A stretch of DNA of 64,000 nucleotides, from NCBI RefSeq assembly GCF_017876405.1, contig NZ_JAGINW010000001.1, positions 1,749,203-1,813,202 of the forward strand, given 5' to 3'. This document shows positions 53,588 to 63,437 of this stretch, piece by piece. A model generated the notes under the pieces. It ran no database searches and was not told the origin of the DNA. It saw nothing but the letters and a program-made list of their open reading frames with translations. Source of the stretch: Kibdelosporangium banguiense. GTDB taxonomy: Bacteria > Actinomycetota > Actinomycetes > Mycobacteriales > Pseudonocardiaceae. A program made the position numbers and the translations under genes. The first letter of the stretch is position 1. The number at the start of each line of letters is the position of its first letter.

Positions 53588-54403
53588 TCAAACTCTGTGG
53601 CGGGAGCCGATGGGGACGACCATGGGTGTGCCCGCGACCGGGTCGGTGAGGACCTTGGCATCGAGGTCGAACACGTCCCGCAGCAGATCCTCGGTCAGCA
53701 CGTCGTTCGGGCCGCCCTGGGCGACGATCTTGCCCGCGCGCATCGCGATCAGCCGATCGGAGTACCTCGCGGCCAGGTTCAGGTCGTGCAGCACCATCAC
53801 GACCGTCGTGCCGCGCGTGGTGTGCAGGTCGTGCACGAGGTCGAGCACGTCGACCTGGTGCGCCAGGTCGAGATACGTGATCGGCTCGTCGAGCAGCAGC
53901 AGTTCGGTGCCCTGCGCCAGGGTCATCGAGATCCACGCGCGCTGGCGTTGCCCGCCTGACAGCTCGTCGACGACACGGCTCGCGTGCTCGTCCATCTTCG
54001 TCAGCCGTAACGCGTCGGTCACCGCGGCCTCGTCCTCCACCGACCACTGGCGGTACCAGGTCTGGTGCGGGTGCCGGCCACGTGCGACGAGATCGGCGAC
54101 GGTGAGGCCCTCAGGGGCGACCGGGGTCTGCGGCAGCAGCCCGACTGTGCGCGCCACCTCTTTGGTGGGCAGTTTGTCGATGCGCTTGCCGTCGAGCAGC
54201 ACCTCGCCTGCCCGCGGCGACAGCAGACGCCCGAGTGCACGCAGCAGGGTCGACTTGCCGCAGCCGTTCGGCCCGATCACCGAAGTGACTGTGCCGCTCT
54301 CGACCTCGATGTCGAGCCCGTCGACCACGAGCCGCTCGCCGTAGCCGAGACCCAGTCCGCTCGCGGACAGCCGTACCTGGGCCGCCGGGGTCGTCGCCGT
54401 CAC
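53588..54403 (-). CDS. Iron-siderophore-type ABC transporter ATP-binding protein
   Basis: A 271-residue FecE/FhuC-like ATPase: Walker A GPNGCGKST, signature LSGGQRQR, Walker B LLLLDEP followed by the siderophore-class TYLDLAHQ, and switch histidine VLHDLN. No permease or binding protein adjoins it, so it must partner with components encoded elsewhere. An IdeR/DtxR-type iron box 44 nt upstream indicates iron-repressed expression. It is inserted between clpC and lsr2, which are nearly adjacent in Mycobacterium. Confidence 0.9.
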   Translation of the reverse strand: MTATTPAAQVRLSASGLGLGYGERLVVDGLDIEVESGTVTSVIGPNGCGKSTLLRALGRLLSPRAGEVLLDGKRIDKLPTKEVARTVGLLPQTPVAPEGLTVADLVARGRHPHQTWYRQWSVEDEAAVTDALRLTKMDEHASRVVDELSGGQRQRAWISMTLAQGTELLLLDEPITYLDLAHQVDVLDLVHDLHTTRGTTVVMVLHDLNLAARYSDRLIAMRAGKIVAQGGPNDVLTEDLLRDVFDLDAKVLTDPVAGTPMVVPIGSRHRV

Positions 54404-54446
54404 CTAGTACCTCCCGAAGCTCCCCGGGAGCATAGCCCCAGGTCAG

Positions 54447-54465
54447 TTAGGTAAGCCTAACCGAG
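54447..54465. promoter_or_regulatory. IdeR/DtxR iron box
   Basis: TTAGGTAAGCCTAACCGAG matches 15 of 19 positions of the iron-box consensus TTAGGTTAGGCTAACCTAA, with the central palindrome kept. It lies 44 nt before the iron ABC ATPase start, an expected repressor position. Confidence 0.75.
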
Positions 54466-54486
54466 GGTCCGGGATACCGGCGTACC

Positions 54487-54519
54487 AAAAAAGGCCCGCG
54501 GCGAGTGCCTCGGGCCCTT
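54487..54519 (-). terminator. Terminator of lsr2
   Basis: On the lsr2 strand AAGGGCCCG pairs with CGGGCCTT (one bulged G) around a loop and is followed by a run of six T residues, 10-40 nt past the lsr2 stop. Confidence 0.75.
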
Positions 54520-54529
54520 GGGGGATTTT

Positions 54530-54883
54530 TCAGTCCCTGTTGTTGTGGTATGCCTCGGTGACTTCCTTCGGGATACGGCCGCGATCGGAAACTTTGTAGC
54601 CCTTCTTGCGCGCCCACTCCCGAATTGCCTGGTTCTGGTCGCGATCAACGGAAGCCGTCCGCACGGCACGGCCACCCACGACAACACGACCGGCCGCCCG
54701 CTTTCGGCCACCGGAACGGCGGGCGTGTTCCACGTAGTCGCCCAGGATCTCCCGGAGCTTCTCGGCATTGCCACCGGACAGGTCGATCTGGTACGAAACC
54801 CCGTCCAGCCCGAACTCGAGCGTCTCTTCGGCTACTGAACCGTCAATGTCGTCGACGAGGGTCACCGTGACCTTCTGCGCCAT
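54530..54883 (-). CDS. lsr2: Nucleoid-associated protein Lsr2
   Basis: H-NS-like xenogeneic silencer of actinobacteria; 117 residues. The N-terminal dimerisation domain begins [14 protein letters not shown], and the C-terminal DNA-binding domain contains [20 protein letters not shown] with the AT-hook-like RGR. It is expected to coat AT-rich DNA. ATG 54883 has GAGGAGGCG upstream. Between the iron ATPase and lysS, it keeps the lsr2-lysS order of Mycobacterium. Confidence 0.97.
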   Translation of the reverse strand: MAQKVTVTLVDDIDGSVAEETLEFGLDGVSYQIDLSGGNAEKLREILGDYVEHARRSGGRKRAAGRVVVGGRAVRTASVDRDQNQAIREWARKKGYKVSDRGRIPKEVTEAYHNNRD

Positions 54884-54989
54884 ACGTCGCCTCCTCGGGT
54901 GAATGCCGGTCGCGGATAGCGGGCAATGATTCTCCGCACCCGTAGGTTAGCGCAAATCCAGAAGGATCGGAGGAGTCAGTGTTGAATTT

Positions 54990-56498
54990 TCATTGCGGAC
55001 GAACGAGCGGGAACAGGATCGTCTCGCGGATCCCAAGTCCGGTGAGTGCCATCAACAGCCGATCGATACCCATTCCGACTCCGCCGCTGGGTGGCATTCC
55101 GTACTCCAGTGCGCGCAGAAAGTCCTCGTCCAACTGCATCGCCTCGACATCACCGGCGGCACCCAGCCGCGCCTGATCAACGAGCCTTTGCCGTTCGACG
55201 ACCGGATCGACAAGCTCCGAGTAACCAGTAGCGAGTTCGAATCCGCGCAGGTAAAGATCCCATTTTTCCGCCACCCCCGGCGTGTCGCGGTGTTGGCGTG
55301 TCAGGGGAGAAGTCTCCACCGGGAAATCACGGACGAAAGTCGGCGCGGTCAGCCCGTTGCCGATCAGGTGCTCCCACAGCTCCTCGATGAGCTTGCCGTG
55401 GCCGAGACCGGGGGCGACTTCCAGTTCGTGCCGCTCGGCGTACTTGCGCAAGTCTTCGGCCGAAGTCTCCGGGGTGACCTCTTCGCCCAGGGCTTCCGAC
55501 AGCGAACCGTACATTGTCAGCGCGGTCCATTCCCCGGAAAGGTCGTACTCGGTGCCGTCGGTAAGGGTGACCACCTGAGTACCGAAAACGGCGTCGGCGG
55601 CCTCCTGGATGAGCTCACGGGTGAGCACCGCCATGGAGTCGTAAGTGCCGTAGGCCTGGTAGAACTCCAGCATCGCGAACTCCGGCGAATGCGAGGAATC
55701 ACTACCCTCATTGCGGAAGTTCCGGTTGATCTCGAACACCCTCTCGATGCCGCCGACCACACATCGCTTGAGGTAGAGCTCGGGCGCGATGCGCAGAAAG
55801 AGGTCGATGTCGAAGGCGTTGGAGTGGGTGGTGAACGGCCGCGCCGCGGCACCACCGTGCAACGTCTGCAGCATCGGAGTTTCCACCTCGGTGAATCCGC
55901 GCCGGTGGAAGCTCTCGCGCAGGGAACGCACCACGGCGGCCCGCGTCTGCACCATCTGACGTGCCTGCGGCCGCACAATCAGGTCGACATAACGCTGGCG
56001 GATCCGGGTTTCCTCCGCCAGGTCCTTGTGCGCGACCGGCAACGGCCGCAGCGCCTTGGCAGCCATTCGCCATTCGTCGGCCATCACCGACAGCTCACCG
56101 CGCTTGGAGGTGATCACCTCGCCGCGGACGAAAACATGGTCACCGAGATCGACATCGGACTTCCAGGCGGCAAGCGCCTCTTCCCCGACATTCCGCAGGC
56201 TGAGCATGGCCTGCAGCTCGACGCCGTCGCCTTCACGCAGGGTGGCGAAGCACAGCTTGCCGGTGTTGCGCATGAACATCACCCGGCCGGTGATGCCGAC
56301 CACCTCGCCGGTGGAGGCCTCGGGCTCAAGGCCGGAATACTTCGCCCGGATCTCGGCCAGGGTGTGGGTCCGCGGCACTTCGACGGGATATGCCTCGATA
56401 CCGGCGGCGAGCAGCCGCTCCCGCTTCTCCCGGCGGATGCGCATCTGCTCGGGAAGGTCGTCTTGCTCGGGCGCTGGGGAAACGTGCTCGTCACTCAC
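54990..56498 (-). CDS. lysS: Lysyl-tRNA synthetase (class II)
   Basis: Class II aminoacyl-tRNA synthetase, 502 residues. An OB-fold anticodon domain (about 60-160, [17 protein letters not shown]) precedes the catalytic core with motif 1 (FTEVETPML), motif 2 ([11 protein letters not shown]) and motif 3 ([11 protein letters not shown]). GTG 56498 gives the usual N-terminus ([15 protein letters not shown]); the frame continues upstream without a better start. It is divergent from a methyltransferase gene, with 56 nt between them. Confidence 0.95.
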   Translation of the reverse strand: MSDEHVSPAPEQDDLPEQMRIRREKRERLLAAGIEAYPVEVPRTHTLAEIRAKYSGLEPEASTGEVVGITGRVMFMRNTGKLCFATLREGDGVELQAMLSLRNVGEEALAAWKSDVDLGDHVFVRGEVITSKRGELSVMADEWRMAAKALRPLPVAHKDLAEETRIRQRYVDLIVRPQARQMVQTRAAVVRSLRESFHRRGFTEVETPMLQTLHGGAAARPFTTHSNAFDIDLFLRIAPELYLKRCVVGGIERVFEINRNFRNEGSDSSHSPEFAMLEFYQAYGTYDSMAVLTRELIQEAADAVFGTQVVTLTDGTEYDLSGEWTALTMYGSLSEALGEEVTPETSAEDLRKYAERHELEVAPGLGHGKLIEELWEHLIGNGLTAPTFVRDFPVETSPLTRQHRDTPGVAEKWDLYLRGFELATGYSELVDPVVERQRLVDQARLGAAGDVEAMQLDEDFLRALEYGMPPSGGVGMGIDRLLMALTGLGIRETILFPLVRPQ

Positions 56499-56554
56499 GC
56501 CTGCAAAGGGTACGGAAAAGCCTCGCCCGCAAGTCAACCGGATACCTTGGGGAC

Positions 56555-57319
56555 GTGAGCGACACGCAAGCGGAACTGCACGCCCGGCGGGCCGGCTCGT
56601 TCGGGTCACAGGCCGGGCAGTACGCCGAACACCGGCCGGACTATCCCGCCGCGGCGATCGACTGGGTTCTGCCCGGCGGCGTATCCGACGTTCTGGATCT
56701 CGCCGCCGGGACCGGGAAACTGACCGGTTCGCTGATCGATCTCGGATTGGCCGTGACGGCCGTGGAACCGGACGCGGCGATGCTCGGCGAACTCAGAAAA
56801 CGTTTTCCCTCGGCCACCGCTTTGATCGGAACAGCCGAACGGATCCCGTTGGACGATTGTTCGGTCGACGCGGTGCTCGTCGGACAGGCGTTCCACTGGT
56901 TCGACGTGCCCAAAGCGCTCGACGAGATTGGCCGGGTGTTGCGGCCGGGCGGCCGGGTCGGCGCGTTGTGGAACTACGAGGACGACCGGGTGCCGTGGGT
57001 ATCCGGATTCGACGCAATGGTCCGGACCGGGGTCAGCCGCGACTGGGCCTATCCCGCGCCTTTGCCCGATCATCGGCTCTTCGAGCCGTTCGAGCGCGAG
57101 GAATTCGAGCATTCCGTACGGCGTACCGCTGAAACGCTCGTCGCGATGGTCGGCACGCATTCCCACATGCTTGTCGCCGGTGCCGGGGAACGAGCCTCGA
57201 TCAACGCCCGGATGCGTGAGTACTTGAAAGCACAACCAGAAACCGCGGACGGCGAGTTCGATCTCCCCCTGCGGACCTTCACCTATCGGGCGAATCGACT
57301 GATCAGCCCGGCAGTCTGA
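56555..57319 (+). CDS. Class I SAM-dependent methyltransferase
   Basis: A 254-residue methyltransferase of the SAM_11 type. Motif I is [15 protein letters not shown], the acidic residue is in [10 protein letters not shown], and [14 protein letters not shown] follows. It shares the AFHWFD and LWNYEDD features with the protein at 32027 but is not a near-identical duplicate. The substrate is unknown. The start is GTG 56555. It overlaps the convergent coaX gene by 17 nt. Confidence 0.85.
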   Translation: MSDTQAELHARRAGSFGSQAGQYAEHRPDYPAAAIDWVLPGGVSDVLDLAAGTGKLTGSLIDLGLAVTAVEPDAAMLGELRKRFPSATALIGTAERIPLDDCSVDAVLVGQAFHWFDVPKALDEIGRVLRPGGRVGALWNYEDDRVPWVSGFDAMVRTGVSRDWAYPAPLPDHRLFEPFEREEFEHSVRRTAETLVAMVGTHSHMLVAGAGERASINARMREYLKAQPETADGEFDLPLRTFTYRANRLISPAV

Positions 57320-58094
57320 CATTCCGCTCGAACACCAGCCGCAGTCCGAGCAGGGTCAGATCGGGATGGTGGTGGCCGATCGTCTCCGATTCCGCCACCA
57401 CCAGCGGGGCCAGCCCGCCGGTCGCGATGACGGTGACCGGTCCGGCTTTGTCGTGACCCTGGGAATGCAGTTCGGCGATGATCCGCTTGACCAGGCCGTC
57501 CACCTGACCGGCAAAACCGTAGAGAATGCCCGACTGCAGGCATTCGACAGTGTTCTTTCCGATCACCGATCGGGGCCGGACGAGTTCCACTTTGCGCAGT
57601 GCCGCGGCGCGCGCGGCCAGTGCGTCCACCGAGATCTCGATGCCGGGCGCGAATACGCCGCCGAGGAATTCGCCTTTCGCGGATATCACGTCGATATTCG
57701 TGGACGTGCCGAAGTCGACGACCACACATGCCGTGCTGTAGAGGTGATGCGCCGCCAGTGTGTTGATCACCCGGTCGCCGCCGACCTCTTTCGGATTGTC
57801 CACAAGCAACGGGACGCCGGTGCGAATCCCCGGCTCCACAATGAGCTGTGGCACGGCCGAGTAGTACCGGCCGAGCATGACCCGCAGTTCCCGCAGCACG
57901 GCGGGAACCGTCGAGAGGGCCGAAACCGCGGTCACCTCGTCGGCGTGCTCACCGAGCAGGCCGCGCATGGTGAGCGCGAGTTCGTCCGCGGTCATCCGGG
58001 CGTCGGTGCGCATCCGCCAGTCCCGGACCAGGGTGGCGCCCTGGTAGAGGCCCAGAACGATGTTGGTGTTGCCGACGTCGATCGCGAAGAGCAC
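57303..58094 (-). CDS. coaX: Type III pantothenate kinase
   Basis: ASKHA-fold kinase that phosphorylates pantothenate, the first step of CoA synthesis; 263 residues. The phosphate motif DVGNTN (6-11) opens the chain; GVPLLVDNPKEVGGDRVINT and VVVDFGTSTNIDVIS are the type III signatures. It is cotranscribed with panD and panC upstream, linking pantothenate synthesis and use, as in Mycobacterium. Confidence 0.95.
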   Translation of the reverse strand: MLFAIDVGNTNIVLGLYQGATLVRDWRMRTDARMTADELALTMRGLLGEHADEVTAVSALSTVPAVLRELRVMLGRYYSAVPQLIVEPGIRTGVPLLVDNPKEVGGDRVINTLAAHHLYSTACVVVDFGTSTNIDVISAKGEFLGGVFAPGIEISVDALAARAAALRKVELVRPRSVIGKNTVECLQSGILYGFAGQVDGLVKRIIAELHSQGHDKAGPVTVIATGGLAPLVVAESETIGHHHPDLTLLGLRLVFERNVRLPG

Positions 58095-58117
58095 GACGTG
58101 AGCTTAGGAGTACCGGC

Positions 58118-58591
58118 TCAGGAGTTCTCCGGCTGGAGCAACGCGTCCAGCATGGCGGCGTCCTCGGTCTCGGCGAGCGGCTCGATCGCGGCCCCGGACA
58201 GCAGGCCGGACCCGGCCGGGGCGTGCGCGGGATCGTCACCCTGTTCGACGATCTTGTTCTCGGCGTCGACGAACACGACCTTCGGCCGGAACGAGGCGGC
58301 CTCGGCGCGGTCCATCATCCCGTAGCTGATCATGATGACGATGTCGCCCGGGTGGACCAGGTGCGCGGCGGCGCCGTTGATACCGATCACACCGCTGCCC
58401 CGCTCACCTGCGATGACGTAGGTCTCCAGGCGCGCGCCGTTGGTCACATCCACGATGGTGACCTGTTCTCCGGCCAGCAGGTCGGCCGCGTCCATCAGGT
58501 CGGCGTCGATCGTCACCGACCCCACGTAGTGCAGGTCGGCCTGGGTGACCGTGGCCCGGTGGATCTTGGACTTCAGCATGGTGCGCAGCAT
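58118..58591 (-). CDS. panD: Aspartate 1-decarboxylase
   Basis: Pyruvoyl enzyme making beta-alanine from aspartate. The self-cleavage site Gly24-Ser25 is visible in [10 protein letters not shown]58-type residues ([22 protein letters not shown]) are conserved. The 157-residue product carries a C-terminal extension beyond about residue 120 ([16 protein letters not shown]...), as actinobacterial PanD often does. ATG 58591, 15 nt after panC. Confidence 0.94.
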   Translation of the reverse strand: MLRTMLKSKIHRATVTQADLHYVGSVTIDADLMDAADLLAGEQVTIVDVTNGARLETYVIAGERGSGVIGINGAAAHLVHPGDIVIMISYGMMDRAEAASFRPKVVFVDAENKIVEQGDDPAHAPAGSGLLSGAAIEPLAETEDAAMLDALLQPENS

Positions 58592-58606
58592 TTCGGTGGT
58601 GCCCCC

Positions 58607-59497
58607 TTACAGGCCCGGCTCGGGCGGTTCGCCGAGCAGCAGGCCGGTGTTGTCGATAAGTCTCGTGGTGCCCACCCGGGCGGCCACGAGCAGCCGCGCC
58701 TCACCCTTCTCGGGCGCGGGGCCCAGATCGGGTGCGCGGACCTCGAGATAGTCAAGAGCGACCTCTGGATGGGCGGCCAGGACTTCCTGGGCAGCCTTGA
58801 GTACATCTTCTTTCCCGCCGCGGCCCGCGTACGCGCCTGCCGAGAGCGCGGCGGACAGCGCGACCGCACTCTCCCGCTGTTCGGCGTTGAGATAGACGTT
58901 GCGCGAGGACAACGCGAGGCCGTCGGGTTCGCGCACGGTCGGCACGCCGATCACGCGGGTCTCCATGTCGAGATCGGCCACCATCTGCTTGATCAGCACC
59001 AGCTGCTGGTAGTCCTTCTCGCCGAACAGCGCGAAATCCGGCCGCACGATGTTGAAAAGCTTGGCCACCACGGTGAGCACGCCCGCGAAGTGTCCATCTC
59101 GGACACTTCCTTCCAGGTCGTCGCCCAACGGTCCAGGATGGACAGTCACTTGCGAACCGGGCGGGTACATGTCCTCACGGCCAGGCGTGAACACGATCTC
59201 GACACGTTCGTCCCGGCACGCCTCAAGATCCGCTTCCAATGGCCGCGGGTAACGCTCCAGATCCTCGTTCGGCCCGAACTGCAACGGGTTCACGAAGATC
59301 GAAGCAACCAGGACGGTGTTGGGGATGTTGCGCGCGCGGCGCAACAGTTCGCGGTGCCCGGCGTGCAACGCGCCCATTGTGGGCACCAGCACGATCTTGG
59401 TGCCGACCGCGCGCAGGGCCCGGGTGACCCTGGCGACCTCTTGCGGGCTGCTGTGGACATGCAGCTGGCCGCGGCTGAACTGGGGTGCCTGCGTCAC
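58607..59497 (-). CDS. panC: Pantothenate synthetase
   Basis: ATP-dependent ligase joining pantoate and beta-alanine; 296 residues. The nucleotidyl-transferase motif MGALHAGH (HIGH-like), FVNPLQFGPNEDLERYPR, GEKDYQQL and VREPDGLALSSRN are diagnostic. It overlaps the DUF2520 gene by 4 nt (start GTG 59497) and precedes panD, so panC-panD-coaX form one unit. Confidence 0.95.
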   Translation of the reverse strand: MTQAPQFSRGQLHVHSSPQEVARVTRALRAVGTKIVLVPTMGALHAGHRELLRRARNIPNTVLVASIFVNPLQFGPNEDLERYPRPLEADLEACRDERVEIVFTPGREDMYPPGSQVTVHPGPLGDDLEGSVRDGHFAGVLTVVAKLFNIVRPDFALFGEKDYQQLVLIKQMVADLDMETRVIGVPTVREPDGLALSSRNVYLNAEQRESAVALSAALSAGAYAGRGGKEDVLKAAQEVLAAHPEVALDYLEVRAPDLGPAPEKGEARLLVAARVGTTRLIDNTGLLLGEPPEPGL

Positions 59498-60384
59498 TCG
59501 CGCTCCTCATCGATGGCCTGGAAAACGTCCGGCGCGAGATCGCCGCGCAGCAGCCCACTGGCGACCGCGCGCGACGCGGTCCGCCTGGCGAGCTCGCGAT
59601 ACGCCGGCAGCATCTCGGGGGCGTTGTCCCGCAACACTTGCAGGTGTTTGCGGACTGTTCCGGCGTCACCACGCGCGACCGGGCCGGTCAACGCGCGATC
59701 GCCGTGCCGCAACGAATTGTCCAATGCGGCGGAAAGCAATGGGCCCAGCAGCCGCTCGGGCGTGGCCACGCCAGACTGCCGCAACAGGTCAGCCGAATCG
59801 GCGACCAGCGTCATGAGGTTGTTCGCCGCGTACGCCAAAGCCGTGTGATACGCGGGCCGCGACGCGGACGGGACCCGTACCGGCTCGGACCCCATCTCCA
59901 CGACAAGCGCTTCGCCGACATTCCACGCTGCTTCGTCGTCGTCCGCAGCCGTGATCCCGACCGAGCAGGCCACCAGCCGCTCCAGGTCCTCGGCGCGGCC
60001 GGTGAACGTCATCACCGGATGCAGAGCCAACGGCAACGCGCCCTGATCGGCGGCCGGCTGCAGCACCTCCACGCCGTACGCACCCGACGTGTGCACCACG
60101 ATCTGCCCAGGCCTCAGCGAACCGGTCGCCGCCAGTCCACGGACCATGCCGGACAACGCGTCGTCCGGCAGCGCCAGCAGGACCAGATCGGCCTTGCTGA
60201 CCACTTCGTCGGGCGGCAGCAAGGGGACTCCCGGCAACAGCTCCTCAGCGCGCCGGATCGAATCCCGGGACACCCCGGACGCGGCGACCACGGCGTGGCC
60301 GGCCCGTGCCAGCGCGGCACCCATCACCGCACCGACCCGGCCGGCGGACACCACGCCCACTCCGAGGCGCGCGGGGCGGCTCAT
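59494..60384 (-). CDS. Rossmann-like and DUF2520 domain protein
   Basis: A 296-residue protein with an N-terminal NAD(P)-binding Rossmann fold (GVGVVSAGRVGAVMGAALA) related to ProC/6-phosphogluconate dehydrogenase and a C-terminal helical DUF2520 domain (HTALAYAANNLMTLVADSA). It occupies the position directly upstream of panC that M. tuberculosis Rv3603c holds. In some bacteria this protein type has been proposed to supply ketopantoate reductase activity, which would fit the pan cluster, but that is inference. Confidence 0.85.
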   Translation of the reverse strand: MSRPARLGVGVVSAGRVGAVMGAALARAGHAVVAASGVSRDSIRRAEELLPGVPLLPPDEVVSKADLVLLALPDDALSGMVRGLAATGSLRPGQIVVHTSGAYGVEVLQPAADQGALPLALHPVMTFTGRAEDLERLVACSVGITAADDDEAAWNVGEALVVEMGSEPVRVPSASRPAYHTALAYAANNLMTLVADSADLLRQSGVATPERLLGPLLSAALDNSLRHGDRALTGPVARGDAGTVRKHLQVLRDNAPEMLPAYRELARRTASRAVASGLLRGDLAPDVFQAIDEERE

Positions 60385-60427
60385 GACACGTCATCTCCTT
60401 GTCGCTGCAGGCAAGCCCAGAGCGTAA

Positions 60428-61549
60428 CTACCGCCGACCGGCAGCGCTGACCGCCGTGGCCCGGCTCACGCGAACCGCCTGAGCCAGCAACTGCCCGGCC
60501 TGGTCGTCGGCGGCCCGGCCATTGCGGTGAAACGCGAGCTCAGTGACCGCGACCTGGTAGTCCGCGACCGCCTTGCCCGCGGCGGGCCCGGACTTGCGGC
60601 GGACCTTGCGGCGCCACTCCTGGCGACGTTTCAAACTAGCGAGCAGGTCGACCTCACTGGCCGGGACAAGCCCTTCGTCGACCAGCGCGGGCAGTGCGTT
60701 GGCAACGACCTTCTGCTCCCGTTTGCGCGCCCAGTTCACCAGGACGGCGGCGCCCAGGAACACAGGCACCATGACCAGGAAGTACACATTCAGAAACGTC
60801 GTCGCGTTGCCCAGGGTCGCGGCCCCGTTCCACGCCGCGTGCAGGGCGACAGCCAGCAGATACCCGAGCAGCGGAGCCGCGATTCGCAAGCCTTTGCGCG
60901 TGGTCGTCGCCGCGATGCCGATCCCGATGCCGGTCATGATGGTGAAGAGCGGATGCGTGAAGGGCGACATCACCCCACGAAGAATGAACGCGGCCACGAC
61001 CCCGGCGGAGTCTGCGGTACCGAAGCCGTGCTCCAGGAAGATCCGGCCGAAGTAGTAGATGTTCTCGGTGAACGCGAACCCGGCCGCGCACATGCCCGCG
61101 TAGACGATGCCGTCGATGAGGCCGTTGAACTCCTGGCGTTTCCAAAGGTAGATACCCAGGACGAACGCGGCCTTCGCGGCCTCCTCGATCAACGGGGCCG
61201 AGACGACCGCACTGATGGTGTCCCCGCCGCCCTTGCCCAGCAGGAGATCGCCCACGACCTCGGCGGTGTTGTTGATCAGCAGCGCGGTGAGTGTCGCGCC
61301 GCACGCTCCCCACGCGAACGCCAGCCACAGCAGCTTCGCGGGCTCGGGTTCCCAGCGATCGATCCAGAGGAACACGGCGACGACCGGCCCGACCGGCAAC
61401 AGCGCCCCACCCATCCCGACCAGTTCTGCGACCAGCCCCACCCTCGCCGTGAGGTAGGCGAACACGCCGATCCCGCACAGACTGAGCACGATCAGGCCGG
61501 CCATCGGGACCAGCACGGTCATACGTCGTGGTGTCGGCCGCTTCGTCAC
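60428..61549 (-). CDS. PrsW-family intramembrane metalloprotease
   Basis: A 373-residue polytopic membrane protein, about eight segments, with the glutamic-type motif APLIEEAAKAAF (EExxK) and downstream conserved FAFTENIYYF and HPLFTIMTGIGIG histidine region, typical of PrsW. The cytosolic C-terminal tail of about 90 residues is basic. Family members cleave anti-sigma factors. GTG 61549 is preferred because AGGAG lies six bases upstream, rather than the GTG at 61570. Confidence 0.88.
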   Translation of the reverse strand: MTKRPTPRRMTVLVPMAGLIVLSLCGIGVFAYLTARVGLVAELVGMGGALLPVGPVVAVFLWIDRWEPEPAKLLWLAFAWGACGATLTALLINNTAEVVGDLLLGKGGGDTISAVVSAPLIEEAAKAAFVLGIYLWKRQEFNGLIDGIVYAGMCAAGFAFTENIYYFGRIFLEHGFGTADSAGVVAAFILRGVMSPFTHPLFTIMTGIGIGIAATTTRKGLRIAAPLLGYLLAVALHAAWNGAATLGNATTFLNVYFLVMVPVFLGAAVLVNWARKREQKVVANALPALVDEGLVPASEVDLLASLKRRQEWRRKVRRKSGPAAGKAVADYQVAVTELAFHRNGRAADDQAGQLLAQAVRVSRATAVSAAGRR

Positions 61550-61606
61550 GGCCGGCTCCTGGATCATCACGACGCGGAACTTTAGCCGGGCGGCGTTTAC
61601 CTCGTG

Positions 61607-62425
61607 TCAGTCCGCCCGCGGGAAAGCCCCGAAGATCTCCGGCAGCGGACGCAGGTCAGCCACGAATCCGAACCGGCCGGCCCGCATCTGCCGCGCACTC
61701 TCCATAAAGGACTGGAGGGCGATCCGGGCCAGTGCGCCGCCGATGCTGACCCGCCGGACTCCGATCTCGCCGAGTTTCTCCAGTGTGATCGACGGATCCG
61801 CGAATCCCATCACCACGTTCACCGGCTTGCCCACCGACGAGACCACGGCGCGCATCTCGTCCAAAGTGCGCAGTCCTGGCGCGTACAACACGTCCGCCCC
61901 GGCCTCTTCGAACGCCTGGAGCCGCCTGATCGTGTCGTCCAGATCGTTCACACCGTGCAGCAGGTTCTCGGCACGGGCGGTGAGCACCGGCGCAACCGGC
62001 AACCCACGCGCGACCTCCACCGCGGCCCGGACCCGGTCAACCGCGAGTTCGAACTCGTAGATCGGCGCCTGCGGGTCCCCCGAGAAATCCTCGATGGAGG
62101 CCCCGACCACACCTGCTTCCACGGCCAGCTCGATCGTCTTCGCGGCCTCGGCCGGGTCGTCGGCGAAACAGTTCTCAAGATCGGCGTTCACCGGCAGCGC
62201 GGTCGCCTCGCACAACTCCCGACAGTTGTCCAGGATCTGCCGAGCGCTGGCTCCGGTGTTGCCGTTCTGGGCGGCAACGCCCAGGCTCGTGCTGGCCAGG
62301 GCTTCGAACCCGAGGCTGGCGAGCAGGCGGGCCGTCCCGGTGTCCCAGGGGTTCGGGAGCAGGAAGGGCTCCGGCCGCTCGTGCAGTGCGCGGAACTGTG
62401 CGGCCTTGGTCGCCTGGTCGATCAT
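61607..62425 (-). CDS. Isocitrate lyase/PEP mutase-family protein
   Basis: A 272-residue TIM-barrel enzyme of the PEP mutase/isocitrate lyase superfamily. LPNPWDTGTARLLASLGFEA, NADLENCF (metal-binding acidic residues) and VVGASIEDFSGDP are typical. The KKCGH lyase loop of true isocitrate lyase is absent; the equivalent region is short, so a carboxyphosphonoenolpyruvate mutase or oxaloacetate-decarboxylase-like role is more likely. ATG 62425 with GGGAGGA upstream. Divergent from a LysR gene that probably controls it. Confidence 0.85.
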   Translation of the reverse strand: MIDQATKAAQFRALHERPEPFLLPNPWDTGTARLLASLGFEALASTSLGVAAQNGNTGASARQILDNCRELCEATALPVNADLENCFADDPAEAAKTIELAVEAGVVGASIEDFSGDPQAPIYEFELAVDRVRAAVEVARGLPVAPVLTARAENLLHGVNDLDDTIRRLQAFEEAGADVLYAPGLRTLDEMRAVVSSVGKPVNVVMGFADPSITLEKLGEIGVRRVSIGGALARIALQSFMESARQMRAGRFGFVADLRPLPEIFGAFPRAD

Positions 62426-62474
62426 TGGAACGTTCCTCCCGAGTTGCCTGATCTCCACGGTGCCGCCCCGGCAA

Positions 62475-62511
62475 TGATGATGCAAATGCATAGTTCTGAA
62501 AGTGATCATCA
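62475..62511. promoter_or_regulatory. Inverted repeat between the lyase-like gene and the LysR gene
   Basis: TGATGAT (62475-62481) and ATCATCA (62505-62511) are perfect complements 23 nt apart in the 100-nt divergent promoter region. A GGAACGTTCC palindrome (62427-62436) overlaps the lyase-like gene's ribosome-binding site. Both could be LysR-type operators. Confidence 0.35.
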
Positions 62512-62525
62512 GCAATACTGATGTG

Positions 62526-63437
62526 ATGACGCTCGACGAGATCGAGACCTTTGTGTGCATCGCGGAGGTGGGCGGCTTCACCGAAGCCTCGCGACGCCTG
62601 CACCGGTCCCAGCCCGCGGTCAGCCGCCGAATCCACGAGCTGGAACAGTCCCTCGACGCGGTGTTGTTCGAGCGCGCAGGCCGCCGGGTGACGCTCACCG
62701 AAGCAGGCCGCGCCCTCCTCCCCTACGCGGAAGCCGCGTTGGCGGCCGTCCGCGACGGCGAGCGTGCTGTTCGGGATCGGACCGTCGGTGCGTTGACGTT
62801 CCGTCTGGCCATTGTCGGCACGCTGGCTGATTCGCACATCGTGGACGCCCTACGCGCCTTCACCGCGCGCTTCGACGAAGTCACGGTCGACCTACGCACT
62901 GCGACGAGCCGCGAGGTGAGCGCGTTGGTCCGCAGCGGCGAAGCCGACCTCGGCCTGCGCTATCACCCCGACACCGACCCCAAACTCGAGTCGATCCCGC
63001 TCGGCGACGAGAAGCTCTACGTCATCGTGCCGCCCGCGCACCGCATCACCGCCGCCGAGTTACCCGACCTGCTTCCGCTACGCGACGAGAAATGGCTCGG
63101 CTTCCCGGCCGAGCGCGGCAAGCAGGGATCGTTCCGCAATCTCCTCGAACGGCATCTGGCCGCCGCTGGTCTGCAGCACCCTCAGATCACCACAGTCGAC
63201 AGCCTCACCGCGCAGAAACGGCTGGTGGAAGCCGGTCTTGGTGTCGCGCTCATGCCGGTCAGCAGCGTGCGGGAAGAACTCCGGATCGGCAGCCTGCGCA
63301 TGATCGACGTGCCGAGCATGAACGCCCGAATCCCGGTTGTCGCCGTCCGCCGGATCGCCGGGCACCAAAGCCAGGCTGCGACGGCGTTTCTACAGGTCCT
63401 GGCCGACCACACGCCGGACCTGGTGGAGAAAGGCTAG
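62526..63437 (+). CDS. LysR-family transcriptional regulator
   Basis: A 303-residue LysR regulator: N-terminal winged helix (TLDEIETFVCIAEVGGFTEA then LHRSQPAVSRRIHELEQ), linker helix, and a two-lobed effector domain (GALTFRLAIVGTLADSHIVD onwards). Divergence from the PEP mutase-like gene suggests classical LysR control of that gene. ATG 62526 fits the standard LysR N-terminus; GTG 62502 is upstream in frame. It ends 4 nt inside the convergent last gene. Confidence 0.9.
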   Translation: MTLDEIETFVCIAEVGGFTEASRRLHRSQPAVSRRIHELEQSLDAVLFERAGRRVTLTEAGRALLPYAEAALAAVRDGERAVRDRTVGALTFRLAIVGTLADSHIVDALRAFTARFDEVTVDLRTATSREVSALVRSGEADLGLRYHPDTDPKLESIPLGDEKLYVIVPPAHRITAAELPDLLPLRDEKWLGFPAERGKQGSFRNLLERHLAAAGLQHPQITTVDSLTAQKRLVEAGLGVALMPVSSVREELRIGSLRMIDVPSMNARIPVVAVRRIAGHQSQAATAFLQVLADHTPDLVEKG

